64,000 bases of DNA from Nocardioides sp. JQ2195 (GCF_012272695.1 NZ_CP050902.1:310001-374000), one strand, 5' to 3'. Shown: positions 42,039-53,616, counted from the stretch's first letter. Numbers and translations: made by a program. Notes: generated by a model from the sequence alone, not told the origin.

Positions 42039-42077
42039 GACTGCGTTCGCGAACCCCCCTTGCACAAGGAGCCTCCC

Positions 42078-42350
42078 GTGGCCCGTGTCGTCGTCGACGT
42101 CATGCTCAAGCCCGAAATCCTCGACCCCCAGGGCAAGGCCGTGCACGGCGCGCTGCCCCGCCTCGGCTTCGACGGCATCGGTGATGTCCGTCAGGGCAAG
42201 CGCTTCGAGCTCGAGCTCGACGGCGAAGCCACCGAGGAGAAGCTGGCCGGGGTGCACAAGATCGCCGAGACCCTGCTGTCCAACCCGGTGATCGAGGACT
42301 ACGCGATCCACGTCGAGGGCTCGTCCACCACCGGAAGGCACAGCGCCTGA
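42078..42350 (+). CDS. purS: FGAM synthase subunit PurS
   Basis: A 90-residue small subunit that bridges PurQ and PurL in the three-part formylglycinamidine ribonucleotide synthase. The pattern [23 protein letters not shown] with KRFELELDG is typical. I start at GTG 42078, which has AAGGAG seven nt upstream; an in-frame TTG at 42060 would overlap that site. The stop overlaps the purQ ATG by one base (TGATG). Confidence 0.95.
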   Translation: MARVVVDVMLKPEILDPQGKAVHGALPRLGFDGIGDVRQGKRFELELDGEATEEKLAGVHKIAETLLSNPVIEDYAIHVEGSSTTGRHSA

Positions 42351-43018
42351 TGAAGATCGGTGTCGTCACCTTCCCCGGTTCCCTCGATGACGTCGATGCC
42401 CAGCGCGCCGTACGCCTCGGCGGGAACGAAGCCGTCGCGCTCTGGCACGGCGACCACGACCTCCGGGGCGTCGACGCGGTCGTGCTGCCCGGTGGATTCT
42501 CCTACGGCGACTACCTGCGCTGTGGTGCCATCTCCAGGTTCTCCGCGGTGATGGGCGAGATCGTCGACGCGGCCGGCAAGGGCCTGCCCGTCCTCGGCAT
42601 CTGCAACGGCTTCCAGATCCTCTGCGAGTCCCACCTGCTGCCGGGTGCGTTGATCCGCAACGACCACCGCAAGTTCGTCTGCAAGGACCAGGTCCTGCGC
42701 ATCGAGAACAACCGCACTCCGTGGACCTCGTCCTTCGACGAGGGTGCCGAGATCACCATCGTCCTCAAGAACGGCGAGGGGTCCTACGTCGCCGACGAGG
42801 AGACCCTCGACCGGCTCGAGGGAGAGGGGCGCGTGATCGCCCGCTATGTCGGCGGCAATCCCAACGGGTCGCTGCGCGACATCGCGGGGGTCACCAACGA
42901 GGCCGGCAACGTGGTGGGCCTGATGCCCCACCCCGAGCACGCCATCGAGGACCTCTGTGGTCCCGGCACCGACGGGCTCAGGTTCTTCACCGGGCTGGTG
43001 GAGCAGGTGTTCGCGTGA
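42350..43018 (+). CDS. purQ: FGAM synthase glutaminase subunit PurQ
   Basis: A 222-residue class I glutamine amidotransferase that supplies ammonia to PurL. The nucleophile Cys85 is in [11 protein letters not shown], and the His/Glu pair in [12 protein letters not shown] near residue 190. It is coupled to purS upstream and overlaps the next gene by 4 bp (GTGA). purL is 2 kb away as its own unit. Confidence 0.97.
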   Translation: MKIGVVTFPGSLDDVDAQRAVRLGGNEAVALWHGDHDLRGVDAVVLPGGFSYGDYLRCGAISRFSAVMGEIVDAAGKGLPVLGICNGFQILCESHLLPGALIRNDHRKFVCKDQVLRIENNRTPWTSSFDEGAEITIVLKNGEGSYVADEETLDRLEGEGRVIARYVGGNPNGSLRDIAGVTNEAGNVVGLMPHPEHAIEDLCGPGTDGLRFFTGLVEQVFA

Positions 43019-43461
43019 GCCCGAAGCGGCTGTTCCGGGTCGTCGCGGTTGCCGAGGCGATCACCTGGGCCCTCCTGCTCACCGGCATGTTCTTCAAGTA
43101 CGTCCCCGAGACCACCGAGCTCGGTGTCCGCATCGGCGGCATGCTGCACGGCGTCGTCTTCGTCGCCTACTGCCTCACCGTCGTCGTGGTCGGTGTCGAC
43201 CAGAAGTGGCGCGCGGGTCGGGTGCTGCTGGGCCTGGCCGCTGCCGTCCCGCCCTTCTTCACGGTCTGGTTCGACCTGGCCGGCGAGCGCCGTGGCTTCT
43301 TCGGCGACACCTGGCGGCTGCGCGACGAGGCGCCCTCGGGACCGCTCGAGAAGGTTGTCGCGTGGTTGGTCCGCAAGCCCCTGCAGGGCCTGGTTGCCGG
43401 TGTCGTCGCGGTCATCGCGCTGACCGGTGTCGCCCTGGTGGCAGGCCCTCCCGGCAGCTGA
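43015..43461 (+). CDS. DUF3817 family membrane protein
   Basis: A 148-residue integral membrane protein of the DUF3817 family, common in actinobacteria and often near purine or guanine genes. Three to four helices are visible (about 7-25, 40-60, 70-86, 125-145), with the motif [15 protein letters not shown] at the N-terminus. No function is established. The GTG at 43015 overlaps the purQ stop, which places it in the purSQ operon; a terminator follows 6 bp after its stop. Confidence 0.85.
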   Translation: MSPKRLFRVVAVAEAITWALLLTGMFFKYVPETTELGVRIGGMLHGVVFVAYCLTVVVVGVDQKWRAGRVLLGLAAAVPPFFTVWFDLAGERRGFFGDTWRLRDEAPSGPLEKVVAWLVRKPLQGLVAGVVAVIALTGVALVAGPPGS

Positions 43462-43467
43462 ACATGA

Positions 43468-43497
43468 CTCTGGCGGACCGTTTCCGGTCCGCCAGAG
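43468..43497. terminator. bidirectional terminator, 13-bp perfect stem
   Basis: CTCTGGCGGACCG, loop TTTC, and the exact complement CGGTCCGCCAGAG. It lies between the converging purSQ-DUF3817 operon and the DUF1906 gene and can serve both strands. It is the cleanest terminator in the window. Confidence 0.88.
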
Positions 43498-43512
43498 GAT
43501 GGTGCCGAGGGC

Positions 43513-44874
43513 TCAGTACTGCCCGTCGTTCAGCCTGGCCCAGGCCTCGGTGTTGATGACGCCCGACTGGCGCAGCCCGACCCGGCCCTGCCACGTCTTG
43601 GCGGCGGCCTCGGTGCGAGCGTCGAAGACGCCGGTCGAGGGCACCTTGCGGCCGGTCGCCGCAGTCAACGAGCGCTGGAGGCGGCGCATGACGCGGCCGG
43701 TGAAGCCGCGCTTGACGGTGCGCTGGTGGCCCGAGCTGGTGAGCATCACCCAGTGCCGCACCCGCCACTGCCTGCGGGCCTTCACCCCGTGCTCGGCCTG
43801 GAAGGCGTTGGCCGCGGCGATGGTGGTGGCGTCGTACTCGCCGGTGATCTTCGCCTTGTAGTAGCCACGCGTCTTGAGCTGGCACTGCAGGACCCGGATC
43901 GCGGTCACCCGGTCCGCGGCGTTCTTCGGAGTGATCTCCTTGAAGCGCGGGATGTTGATGTTGACGTTGCCGCAGCTGCGACCGGCCCTGGGCATGGTCG
44001 AGCCGTTGCCCAGGCTCATGTAGTTGCTGTCGATGTTGATCGTGACGCCGCCCCAGGTCTCGTTGTGGCCGCCCAGGTACTGCTTGACCCGCTTGTTGGG
44101 CTGCCAGCCCTCCTCGCTGATGTAGCTGGTCGAGGTGTTGGCGACGCCGTCCCAGCGGGCGATCCAGATCGCGTCGGGGAGGCTGAACTTGCCGGGCCGG
44201 TGGATCCGGGCGTCGTCGAGCATCTTGATGCCGGAGCCGGCGCTGGAGTAGACACCGGAGACGTAGTCGAGCTGGTGGATCTTGTTGGTCCACGCGTGCA
44301 GGAAGCGCAGCGCCGACTCACGGCAGGCGGTGTTGCCCAGGTCGAAGCCCTCGAGGTCGTACCAGAGCGTGCTGCCGGTGCCGATGCCGAGGTCCTGCGC
44401 CGCTGCGACCGCTTCCTTGGCGGTGCGACGGGCCTGCCGCCGGGCCTTGCCGTAGTTGTTCGCCGACCGGGGGCTGATCGTGGTGTCGGTGCCGTAGCGC
44501 GGGAACCGCGGCTGGCAGCTGGCCTGGGGGCCGAGGGTGATCGGCAGCAGGCGCCAGTTGTTGGCCAGCTGCTTGCTCACCCACGTCCGGGTCAGGTTCG
44601 GCTGGTCCCGGCAGGCGCGGGAGTAGCCGGAGGTGTAGATGCCGACGGCGGCGAAGGGTGAGTGCTCCATCCAGGCGTTCATCTTGCGCTGGGTGGGTGT
44701 GACGCACTGGTCGAAGCCGTAGCCGGTGAAGTTGCCGGGCGTGACCTGCTGGTCACCCGCCGCGGGGGCCGAGGCCTGGGCAGGGGCGGACAGCACGACG
44801 GCCGCGGTGGCGACGGTGGTGGCCACCACGAGGGCGTTGCGGAGGGTCGATCTCACGCGGGGAAGGGGGCGCAT
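43513..44874 (-). CDS. secreted DUF1906 glycoside-hydrolase-like protein with peptidoglycan-binding domains
   Basis: A 453-residue exported protein. A Sec signal peptide (about 1-35) precedes a TIM-barrel-like DUF1906 domain (about 48-285, starting [18 protein letters not shown]). This is the Rv2525c-like fold related to GH25 lysozymes, with acidic residues in [11 protein letters not shown] as possible catalytic groups. Two peptidoglycan-binding repeats follow (about 300-370 and 385-450, for example FQAEHGV and [20 protein letters not shown]). It probably acts on the cell wall. The ATG at 44874 has GGAG seven nt upstream. It converges on the purSQ operon. Confidence 0.88.
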   Translation of the reverse strand: MRPLPRVRSTLRNALVVATTVATAAVVLSAPAQASAPAAGDQQVTPGNFTGYGFDQCVTPTQRKMNAWMEHSPFAAVGIYTSGYSRACRDQPNLTRTWVSKQLANNWRLLPITLGPQASCQPRFPRYGTDTTISPRSANNYGKARRQARRTAKEAVAAAQDLGIGTGSTLWYDLEGFDLGNTACRESALRFLHAWTNKIHQLDYVSGVYSSAGSGIKMLDDARIHRPGKFSLPDAIWIARWDGVANTSTSYISEEGWQPNKRVKQYLGGHNETWGGVTINIDSNYMSLGNGSTMPRAGRSCGNVNINIPRFKEITPKNAADRVTAIRVLQCQLKTRGYYKAKITGEYDATTIAAANAFQAEHGVKARRQWRVRHWVMLTSSGHQRTVKRGFTGRVMRRLQRSLTAATGRKVPSTGVFDARTEAAAKTWQGRVGLRQSGVINTEAWARLNDGQY

Positions 44875-44909
44875 TTTGAGTCTCCAAGGTCAGGGAACTG
44901 CGTCACCTT

Positions 44910-44940
44910 AACCACACAAGTAACACCAGTAACAGTGGTT
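44910..44940. promoter_or_regulatory. inverted repeat with tandem AGTAACA in DUF1906 gene promoter
   Basis: AACCAC (44910-44915) and GTGGTT (44935-44940) enclose two AGTAACA copies (44919-44925 and 44928-44934, 9-bp step). On the minus strand a TAAGGT -10-like box (44905-44910) adjoins it, so a regulator bound here would sit over the -35 region of the hydrolase gene. Confidence 0.4.
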
Positions 44941-45015
44941 CCGATGAACTACAGATTTGTAATTCGTGCAGGTCAGAGGCGGTTTTCCGATTTCCCGCCC
45001 GGTGCCCTCCGACCG

Positions 45016-45030
45016 GACCCGGACCGGGTC
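45016..45030. promoter_or_regulatory. 15-bp palindrome GACCCGG-A-CCGGGTC before purL
   Basis: Perfect 7-bp arms around a single base, ending 23 bp before the purL -10 box and so near its -35 region. It is a possible operator. Confidence 0.35.
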
Positions 45031-45053
45031 GCCGACGGGACCGACGCCGGCCC

Positions 45054-45059
45054 TAGGAT
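45054..45059 (+). promoter_or_regulatory. -10 box TAGGAT, purL (leaderless)
   Basis: TAGGAT, 7 nt before the GTG at 45067. It favours this GTG over the ATG at 45058, which overlaps the box. Confidence 0.45.
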
Positions 45060-45066
45060 GAGCCCC

Positions 45067-47358
<2,292 letters not shown>

Positions 47359-47383
47359 CACGGGAGAGTCCGGCGACGATTGA

Positions 47384-47398
47384 GGTCACAACCTGACC
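47384..47398. promoter_or_regulatory. inverted repeat GGTCA-N5-TGACC, WYL gene promoter
   Basis: Perfect 5-bp arms just upstream of the -10 box (47410-47415) of the regulator gene, a fitting place for self-regulation. Confidence 0.3.
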
Positions 47399-47409
47399 GC
47401 TGCCGGGGC

Positions 47410-47415
47410 TAGCCT
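47410..47415 (+). promoter_or_regulatory. -10 box TAGCCT, WYL regulator (leaderless)
   Basis: TAGCCT, 6 nt before the ATG at 47422. Confidence 0.45.
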
Positions 47416-47421
47416 GACTCC

Positions 47422-48366
47422 ATGAGCACCAGCGCACGGATGTTGCGTCTCCTCTCGCTCCTGCAGACCCACCGCTACTGGCCGGGAGGCGAGCTGGCGG
47501 GCCGCCTGGAGGTCAGCGCGCGGACGCTGCGTCGAGACATCGACCGGTTGCGTGAGCTCGGCTACCCGGTGGACGCGACGCGGGGCGTGGCGGGTGGCTA
47601 CCAGCTGCGGTCGGGCACGACCATGCCCCCGTTGCTGCTGGAGGACGAGGAGGCCGTGGCCATCGCCGTCGGGCTCCGCACCTCGGCAGCCGGTGCGGTG
47701 ACCGGCATCGAGGAGACCGCGCTCCAGGCGCTGACCAAGGTGGTCTCGCTGATGCCGCCGCGACTGCGCCGACGGATGGATGCGGTGACGTCGCAGACCC
47801 AGCCCGCGCCGTCCCACGCACCGGCGATCGACGCGCACGCGCTGACCACGCTGGCCCAGGGATGCCGTGACGACGAGACGGTCCGCTTCACCTACACCGC
47901 CCGCGACTCCGAGCGCACCAGCCGCCATGTCGAACCACACCGTCTGGTTTCGCTGGGGCAGCGCTGGTACCTCGTGGGCTACTGCCGGGACCGTCACGAC
48001 TGGCGCAGCTTCCGGCTGGACCGGATCAGCGATCCGGAGCTGACCGGCACGCGCTACCGTCCGCGCGACCTCCCGGCCGAGGACGCCCTGTCCTTCGTCC
48101 GCTCCGGGATCAGGTCGATGCCCCTGAAGTACGACGTCCGCGTGCGGTTCGCCGCCACTCCCGAGCAGGTCGGCGCCGTGGTGGGCAGGTGGGTCGAGCT
48201 CGAGGCCGACGGTGCCGGAACGCTCATGCTGATGCATGCCGACAACCTCTTCTGGCCGCTGGCCGTGCTCGCCTCGGTCGACGCGCCGTTCGAGGTGGAG
48301 TCACCTGACGAGCTCCGCAGCGCCGTGGCAGGGGTGGCTGCCAGGTTCGCCACCGCGACCGGCTGA
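47422..48366 (+). CDS. HTH-WYL transcriptional regulator
   Basis: A 314-residue regulator. The N-terminus is a DeoR/HTH_11 winged helix (RMLRLLSLLQTHRYWPGGEL, then LEVSARTLRRDIDRLRELGY). The middle (about 140-215) is a WYL domain (HVEPHRLVSLGQRWYLVGYC), thought to bind a ligand such as nucleic acid. A WCX-type C-terminal domain follows. Targets are not evident; the next gene (SCP2-like) starts 26 bp later and may share the transcript. Confidence 0.9.
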   Translation: MSTSARMLRLLSLLQTHRYWPGGELAGRLEVSARTLRRDIDRLRELGYPVDATRGVAGGYQLRSGTTMPPLLLEDEEAVAIAVGLRTSAAGAVTGIEETALQALTKVVSLMPPRLRRRMDAVTSQTQPAPSHAPAIDAHALTTLAQGCRDDETVRFTYTARDSERTSRHVEPHRLVSLGQRWYLVGYCRDRHDWRSFRLDRISDPELTGTRYRPRDLPAEDALSFVRSGIRSMPLKYDVRVRFAATPEQVGAVVGRWVELEADGAGTLMLMHADNLFWPLAVLASVDAPFEVESPDELRSAVAGVAARFATATG

Positions 48367-48392
48367 CGGGACGGCTGGGGGATGATGGAGTC

Positions 48393-48761
48393 GTGAAACT
48401 CGTTCGCCAGGAACCCGACGTCGTCGCCGACGCCTGGGCTCGCTGCCAGGCGGCCGGCTCCCGGGGGATGCAGGCAGCCCGGGCCGACCTGAAGCTGCTC
48501 ACCAAGCACTACCTCGCGATCCTCGAGGAGCGCGCCCCCGGCAACTCCGTCGAGGTGCGCGTCCCGCCGCACGCGGCGGTGCAGGTGATCCCGGGCGTCC
48601 GCCACACTCGGGGTACGCCGCCGGCCGTCGTGGAGCTCGACGCGCTCACGTGGATCGGTCTGGCCCGTGGCGAGATCAGGTTCGCCGAGGCCGAGGCCGA
48701 CGGTCGGGTGCGTGCCAGTGGCCAGCGCGCCGACCTCTCGGCGTACCTGCCGCTGGCCTGA
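48393..48761 (+). CDS. SCP2-like sterol carrier family protein
   Basis: A 122-residue protein of the actinobacterial 'sterol carrier family' group often found near purine genes (purL-purF region in mycobacteria). It has an SCP2-like pattern: a helical N-terminus, then strands with VEVRVPPHAAVQVI, and a hydrophobic end with TWIGLARGEIRFAEA and the final ASGQRADLSAYLPLA. The ligand and role are unknown. The GTG at 48393 is followed by a good frame; GATGAT lies 6 nt upstream. Confidence 0.82.
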   Translation: MKLVRQEPDVVADAWARCQAAGSRGMQAARADLKLLTKHYLAILEERAPGNSVEVRVPPHAAVQVIPGVRHTRGTPPAVVELDALTWIGLARGEIRFAEAEADGRVRASGQRADLSAYLPLA

Positions 48762-48789
48762 CCCCGCGAGGCCCCGTGCCGGTCGGCGG

Positions 48790-49626
48790 TCAGGCGCCCA
48801 TCGCCTGCGCGATCCAGGCGTCGGCCTCCGGGCCGGTGAGCACGTCGTCGGCGTCGGGGGCCTCGGGTGCCCCGATCTCCTGGTTGGCGTCCGAGATCTC
48901 GACGTCGTAGGTGGCCTCGACGGGCTTGTCACCGGCGTCGACCTCGAGGCTGAAGTCGCGGATCACGCCGTCATCGCCGATCCACACCTCCATCTCCATG
49001 TCGGCGTCGTCGACGCCGGTCAGGTTGAAGGACGAGGCGAACGCCTCGCGGTCGTCGCCGGCCGCCTCGAGTGCGTCGGCATAGACCACGGTGGTCGTGA
49101 ACTGCCGGGTCGGGACGCCGTCGATCTCCTTGCTGCCCCCGACCTCGACCTCCTCCGCGCCACGCAGTGCGAGCACCACGCCGACCAGGTCGATCGGATC
49201 GGCGGAGGCGCTCTCGCGCAGGAGATCCGCATCGCCCTCGGCCCAGGTCTTGCCCTGGGGGATGGCCGCGGCCTGCGCTCCGTCGATCCGGAACCACACC
49301 TTCTCGCCGTCGGCGCGGATCTGGACCTCCTGGTCCTGGGCCGCCTGTGACGTGCTGATGGTGACGTCGCCGACCAGGTTCTCGTAGTCCATCGCGCCAT
49401 CGGCCCCGAGCTCCAGCTCCTGGCCGCCGGCCTCGAAGTGTGCCTCGCTGTCGACGCCCATGGAGGTCACGCCCAGTGTGGAGTCGACGGCGTCGTGCAC
49501 GACGTCCACCGCCTCGGAGGCCGAGGGCTTCTCGGCCTCGCTCCGCGAGTCGTCGTCCGCATCGCCACCACAGGCGGCCGCGAGGAGCAAGGAGGTGAGC
49601 ACGAGCGCGGTTCCGGTTCGGTTCAT
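48790..49626 (-). CDS. lipoprotein of the LppX/LprAFG type
   Basis: A 278-residue exported lipoprotein. The signal peptide ends in the lipobox LAAAC (Cys19), followed by an acidic Ser/Asp-rich linker and a beta-rich domain of 220 residues with the layout of LppX_LprAFG proteins, which carry lipids or glycolipids across the envelope in mycobacteria. It is highly acidic. The ATG at 49626 has TAGGAGG six to seven nt upstream. It is divergent from the aminotransferase gene (80 bp). Confidence 0.8.
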   Translation of the reverse strand: MNRTGTALVLTSLLLAAACGGDADDDSRSEAEKPSASEAVDVVHDAVDSTLGVTSMGVDSEAHFEAGGQELELGADGAMDYENLVGDVTISTSQAAQDQEVQIRADGEKVWFRIDGAQAAAIPQGKTWAEGDADLLRESASADPIDLVGVVLALRGAEEVEVGGSKEIDGVPTRQFTTTVVYADALEAAGDDREAFASSFNLTGVDDADMEMEVWIGDDGVIRDFSLEVDAGDKPVEATYDVEISDANQEIGAPEAPDADDVLTGPEADAWIAQAMGA

Positions 49627-49706
49627 GGTGCACCTCCTACCACCACCGGCGGTCGCTGAAACGGAATGCGGTCGAGACCCGGCCGACGACCTGAGACGAT
49701 GGGCGC

Positions 49707-50930
49707 ATGCGCACCATCAAGCAGAGCCAGAAGCTCAAGAACGTCCGGTACGACGTCCGCGGACCGATCCTGGTCGAGGCCGAGAGGCTCGAGGCCCAGG
49801 GCCACCGGATCCTGAAGCTCAACATCGGCAACCCGGCTCCGTTCGGCTTCGAGGCTCCCCAGGCGATCGTCGCCGACATGGTGCACCACCTCCCCGATGC
49901 GCAGGGCTACTCCGACTCCCGGGGCATCTTCTCCGCCCGCACCGCGGTCGCGCAGTACTACCAGTCGCGTGGGTTGACCGAGGCCCACGTCGACGACATC
50001 TTCATCGGCAACGGGGTCTCCGAGCTGATCTCGCTGGTCCTCCAGGCGTTCGTCGACGACGGCAACGAGATCCTCGTGCCCGCGCCCGACTACCCGTTGT
50101 GGACCGGGGCGGTCTCGCTCTCGGGCGGCACCCCCGTGCACTACCTGTGCGACGAGGACAACGACTGGATGCCCGACCTCGAGGACATCGAGTCGAAGAT
50201 CACCGAGAACACCCACGGGTTGGTGATCATCAACCCGAACAACCCGACGGGCGCGGTCTACAGCGAGGAGATGGTCAAGGCCCTGGTCGACATCGCCCGG
50301 CGGCACGACCTGGTCATCTTCAGCGACGAGATCTACGAGAAGATCCTGTTCGACGACGCGGTGCACCACCACACCGCGGCCCACACCGGCGATGACGTGC
50401 TGTGCCTGACCTTCAGTGGGCTGTCGAAGGCCTACCGAGTCTGCGGCTACCGGGCCGGATGGCTGATGGTCTCGGGTCCCAAGCACCTCGCGGCCGACTT
50501 CCTCGAGGGCCTCACGCTCGTCGCGAACATGCGCATGTGTGCCAACGTGCCGGCCCAGCACGCGATCCAGACTGCCCTGGGCGGCTACCAGTCGATCGAG
50601 GAGTTCATCGGTCCCGGCGGCCGGTTCTACGAGCAGAGCATGCTGGCCCACAAGCTGCTCAACGAGATTCCCGGCGTGAGCTCGGTGAAGCCGCACGGCG
50701 CCCTCTACTGCTTCCCGCGCCTGGACCCCGAGGTCTATCCGATCAAGGACGATCAGCAGTTCGTGATCGACCTGCTCCGCTCCAAGCACATCCTGGTCAC
50801 GCACGGCACCGGCTTCAACTGGCCCACGCCCGACCACTTCCGGCTGGTCACGCTTCCCGACGTGCACATGCTGGAGGAGGCGATCGGCCGGATCGCGGAA
50901 TTCCTGGCGGAGGTCCGCGCCGAGGGCTGA
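49707..50930 (+). CDS. PLP-dependent aminotransferase, AlaA-like
   Basis: A 407-residue fold-type I aminotransferase very similar in layout to AlaA (glutamate-pyruvate aminotransferase) and to mycobacterial AspC-annotated enzymes. Visible are KLNIGNPAPFGFEAP (about 37), INPNNPTGAVYS (about 175), SDEIYEKILFD (about 206) and the PLP Lys241 in FSGLSKAYRVCGYRAGW. The ATG at 49707 gives the usual MRTIKQSQKLKNVRYDVRGP start. A weak GACGAT box lies 6 nt upstream. Confidence 0.9.
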   Translation: MRTIKQSQKLKNVRYDVRGPILVEAERLEAQGHRILKLNIGNPAPFGFEAPQAIVADMVHHLPDAQGYSDSRGIFSARTAVAQYYQSRGLTEAHVDDIFIGNGVSELISLVLQAFVDDGNEILVPAPDYPLWTGAVSLSGGTPVHYLCDEDNDWMPDLEDIESKITENTHGLVIINPNNPTGAVYSEEMVKALVDIARRHDLVIFSDEIYEKILFDDAVHHHTAAHTGDDVLCLTFSGLSKAYRVCGYRAGWLMVSGPKHLAADFLEGLTLVANMRMCANVPAQHAIQTALGGYQSIEEFIGPGGRFYEQSMLAHKLLNEIPGVSSVKPHGALYCFPRLDPEVYPIKDDQQFVIDLLRSKHILVTHGTGFNWPTPDHFRLVTLPDVHMLEEAIGRIAEFLAEVRAEG

Positions 50931-50974
50931 GGTGCAGGCCCGAGACCGCGCCGCACGCTGAGCGAGACGTCACA

Positions 50975-51004
50975 TTGCAGACATAAGGCATGGCTCATTA
51001 AGGT
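50975..51004 (+). promoter_or_regulatory. promoter of the iron-uptake operon
   Basis: TTGCAG (50975-50980) and TAAGGT (50999-51004), spaced 18 bp, form a plausible sigma-70-type promoter. The -10 box is the left arm of the iron box, so a bound repressor would block RNA polymerase. Confidence 0.5.
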
Positions 51005-51017
51005 AAGCCGAACCTTA
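50999..51017. promoter_or_regulatory. IdeR/DtxR-type iron box
   Basis: The 19-bp TAAGGTAAGCCGAACCTTA has perfect 6-bp arms (TAAGGT/ACCTTA) and matches the DtxR/IdeR consensus TTAGGTTAGGCTAACCTAA at 14 of 19 positions by hand alignment. It ends 14 bp before the ATG of the iron-binding lipoprotein gene. It predicts repression by Fe2+-IdeR of all four downstream genes. Confidence 0.75.
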
Positions 51018-51031
51018 CTGACAGGAATGCC

Positions 51032-52039
51032 ATGAAGACCCGCTCGATCGCCCTCGCCGTCCCCGTGCTGATGCTGAGCGGCCTGCTCAGCTCCTGCAGT
51101 GAGGACGACGGACCCTCGATCACCGTCTACAACGCGCAGCACGAGGAGCTCCTCGAGGAGCTGGCGCCGATCTTCGAGGAGGAGACCGGCATCGACGTGA
51201 AGCTGCGCAACGGCAAGGACTTCGAGCTGGCCAACCAGATCGTCACCGAGGGCGACGCCTCGCCGGCCGACGTCTTCCTCACGGAGAACTCGCCCGCCAT
51301 GTCGTTGGTCGAGAGCGAGGGGCTCTTCGCGCCGCTCGCCGAGGAGACGCTCGCCCTGACTCCGAAGCAGTACCGCCCCGAGAGCGGCAACTGGACCGGC
51401 TTCGCGGCCCGCTCCACCGTCGTGATGTACAACAAGGACGACATCGCTCCGGAGGACCTGCCGAAGAGCATCCTCGACTTCGCCGACCCGCAGTGGAAGG
51501 GGAAGGTCTCCTTCTCGCCCACCGGTGCCGACTTCCAGGCCATCGTGTCGGCCGTGCTGCAGCTGGAGGGCGAGGCCGCGACCAAGGAGTGGCTCGCCGG
51601 TCTCGCCGCCAACGGTGAGGTCTACGACGGCAACAACATCGTCATGCAGTCGGTCAACGACGGTGAGACCCCGACCGGGATCGCCTACCACTACTACTGG
51701 TACCGCGACCAGAAGGAGTCCGGAGAGAACAGCTCGAGCACCGAGCTCCACTTCTTCGGCAACCAGGACCCCGGTGCCTTCGTCAGCATCTCCGGCGCCG
51801 GCGTGCTCGAGTCCAGCGACAAGCAGGACGACGCGCAGGCGTTCGTGAAGTTCCTGGTCGACAAGGTGGGCCAGCAGGCCCTGGCCGACAGCTACGCGCT
51901 GGAGTACCCGCTCAACCCCGACGTGCAGCTCGAGCCACTGGTCAAGCCGTTCAGCGAGCTGGAGCCGCCCACCGTCGACGTCTCGGCGCTCAATGGCCCC
52001 AAGGTCATCGAGCTGATGCAGGACGCCGGCCTGATCTGA
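51032..52039 (+). CDS. ferric iron ABC transporter substrate-binding lipoprotein
   Basis: A 335-residue lipoprotein (lipobox LLSSC, Cys22) of the FbpA/FutA class of ferric-binding proteins, catching Fe3+ outside the membrane for import. The start ITVYNAQHEELLEELAPIFEEETGI, an ADVFLTENSPA segment (about 79) and the tyrosine-rich AYHYYWYRD (about 218-226), which would coordinate iron, are diagnostic. AGGAA stands 5 nt before the ATG. It is the first gene of a four-gene coupled operon. Confidence 0.92.
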   Translation: MKTRSIALAVPVLMLSGLLSSCSEDDGPSITVYNAQHEELLEELAPIFEEETGIDVKLRNGKDFELANQIVTEGDASPADVFLTENSPAMSLVESEGLFAPLAEETLALTPKQYRPESGNWTGFAARSTVVMYNKDDIAPEDLPKSILDFADPQWKGKVSFSPTGADFQAIVSAVLQLEGEAATKEWLAGLAANGEVYDGNNIVMQSVNDGETPTGIAYHYYWYRDQKESGENSSSTELHFFGNQDPGAFVSISGAGVLESSDKQDDAQAFVKFLVDKVGQQALADSYALEYPLNPDVQLEPLVKPFSELEPPTVDVSALNGPKVIELMQDAGLI

Positions 52040-53616
52040 TGACCACCACCGTCGACCGACCGCGCCCCGCGCGGCGGGTGGTCGACGGGGCCCCCGTGGC
52101 ACTCCTGCTCATCGGAGTCGCCGTCGCACTGTTCGCGTTGATCCCGCTCATCCACGTGGTGCAGTACGCCGCCACGGTCGACCCCGACGTCGCCAAGGAT
52201 CAGCTGTTCCGACCCAGGATCGGCATGTTGCTGCGCAACACGCTCGGCCTGATGGTCACGTGCGTGGCGGCCAGCATCGTGGTCTCGGTGGCGTGCGCAT
52301 GGCTGGTGGTCCGCACCGACCTTCCCCTCCGAGGGTTGTGGCACGTGCTGCTGACCGCACCGCTCGCCGTCCCCGCGTTCGTCAACGGGTTCGGCTGGGT
52401 CTCGTTGACGCACTCGGTGGAAGGGTTCGCCGGGGCGGCCATGGTCGTCACGCTGTCCTACTTCCCGTTCGTCTACCTGCCCGTCTGTGCGGCGCTGCGT
52501 GGGCTCGATCCCGCCCACGAGGAGATCGCCGCCACGATGGGACTGGGACGCCCGGCCACGTTCGCGCGTGTGGTGCTGCCGCAGCTGCGGCCCGCGATCC
52601 TGGGCGGCTCCCTCCTGGTGGCGCTGCACATGTTCTCCGAGTTCGGCGCACTCAAGACGCTGCGCTTCCCGACCTTCACCACCGCGATCTACGACCAGTT
52701 CAACACCACGTTCAACGGCCCGGCGGCGCACCTGTCGTCCGCCGTGCTCGTGCTGCTGTGCCTCGTCGTGCTGCTCGTCGAGCTGAGGCTGCGGGGGCAC
52801 CGTCGCTATGCCCGCACCAGCAGTGGCAGCCCACGCACGGGTGAGTCGAGCCCGCTGGGTGCCCTGCGGTGGCCGGCACTGCTGGTGCCGGGTGCCGTGG
52901 TCGCCCTCGCGCTGGGCGTGCCGATCTACAGCCTGGTCCACTGGATGCAGGTCGGCTCCTCCACCGGCGAGGGCCTCGACCGGCTGCTGCCGACGGCACT
53001 CACCACGGTGTCGTACGCCGCCCTCGGTGCACTCCTGTCCGTCGTGCTGGCGCTGCCGGTGGCCCTGCTCGTCGTACGCCACTCGTCGGTGGCCAGCACC
53101 CTGGTCGAGCGCAGCACCTACACCGCCAACGCGCTGCCCGGCATCGTGGTCGCGCTGGCCCTGATCACCGTCACCATCGAGTACGCCACCGACCTCTACC
53201 AGACGTCGGTGGTGCTGGTCGCGGCCTACCTGATCATGTTCCTGTCGCGCGCCGTGGTCAGCGTGCGCGCCTCCCTGGAGCAGGCGCCGCCGGTCCTGGA
53301 GAACGTGGCCAAGTCGTTGGGTGTCGGTGCGCTGGCCACCACCTGGCGGGTCACGGTGCCGATCGTGATGCCCGGCATCGGCGCGGGCGCCGCGCTGGTC
53401 TTCATCGCCATCTCCACGGAGCTGACCGCCACCCTGCTGCTGGCCCCGCTGGAGACCCAGACGCTGGCCACCCAGTTCTGGTCGGAGTCATCCGCCCTCG
53501 CGTACGGCGCCGCTGCGCCGTACGCCCTGGCGATGGTGCTGATCTCGATGCCGGCGGTCTATCTGCTCAGTCGCACGACGCAGGGGCGCCGCCCCGGGAA
53601 GGTGGTCGAGCCATGA
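52039..53616 (+). CDS. ferric iron ABC transporter permease
   Basis: A 525-residue FbpB-type permease made of two homologous halves, about 12 membrane helices. Each half has an EAA-type loop for the ATPase: EEIAATMGLGRPATFARVVLP (about 167) and ENVAKSLGVGALATTWRVTVP (about 422). Its ATG overlaps the previous stop by one base (TGATG), and its end overlaps the ATPase start by 4 bp. Confidence 0.94.
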   Translation: MTTTVDRPRPARRVVDGAPVALLLIGVAVALFALIPLIHVVQYAATVDPDVAKDQLFRPRIGMLLRNTLGLMVTCVAASIVVSVACAWLVVRTDLPLRGLWHVLLTAPLAVPAFVNGFGWVSLTHSVEGFAGAAMVVTLSYFPFVYLPVCAALRGLDPAHEEIAATMGLGRPATFARVVLPQLRPAILGGSLLVALHMFSEFGALKTLRFPTFTTAIYDQFNTTFNGPAAHLSSAVLVLLCLVVLLVELRLRGHRRYARTSSGSPRTGESSPLGALRWPALLVPGAVVALALGVPIYSLVHWMQVGSSTGEGLDRLLPTALTTVSYAALGALLSVVLALPVALLVVRHSSVASTLVERSTYTANALPGIVVALALITVTIEYATDLYQTSVVLVAAYLIMFLSRAVVSVRASLEQAPPVLENVAKSLGVGALATTWRVTVPIVMPGIGAGAALVFIAISTELTATLLLAPLETQTLATQFWSESSALAYGAAAPYALAMVLISMPAVYLLSRTTQGRRPGKVVEP

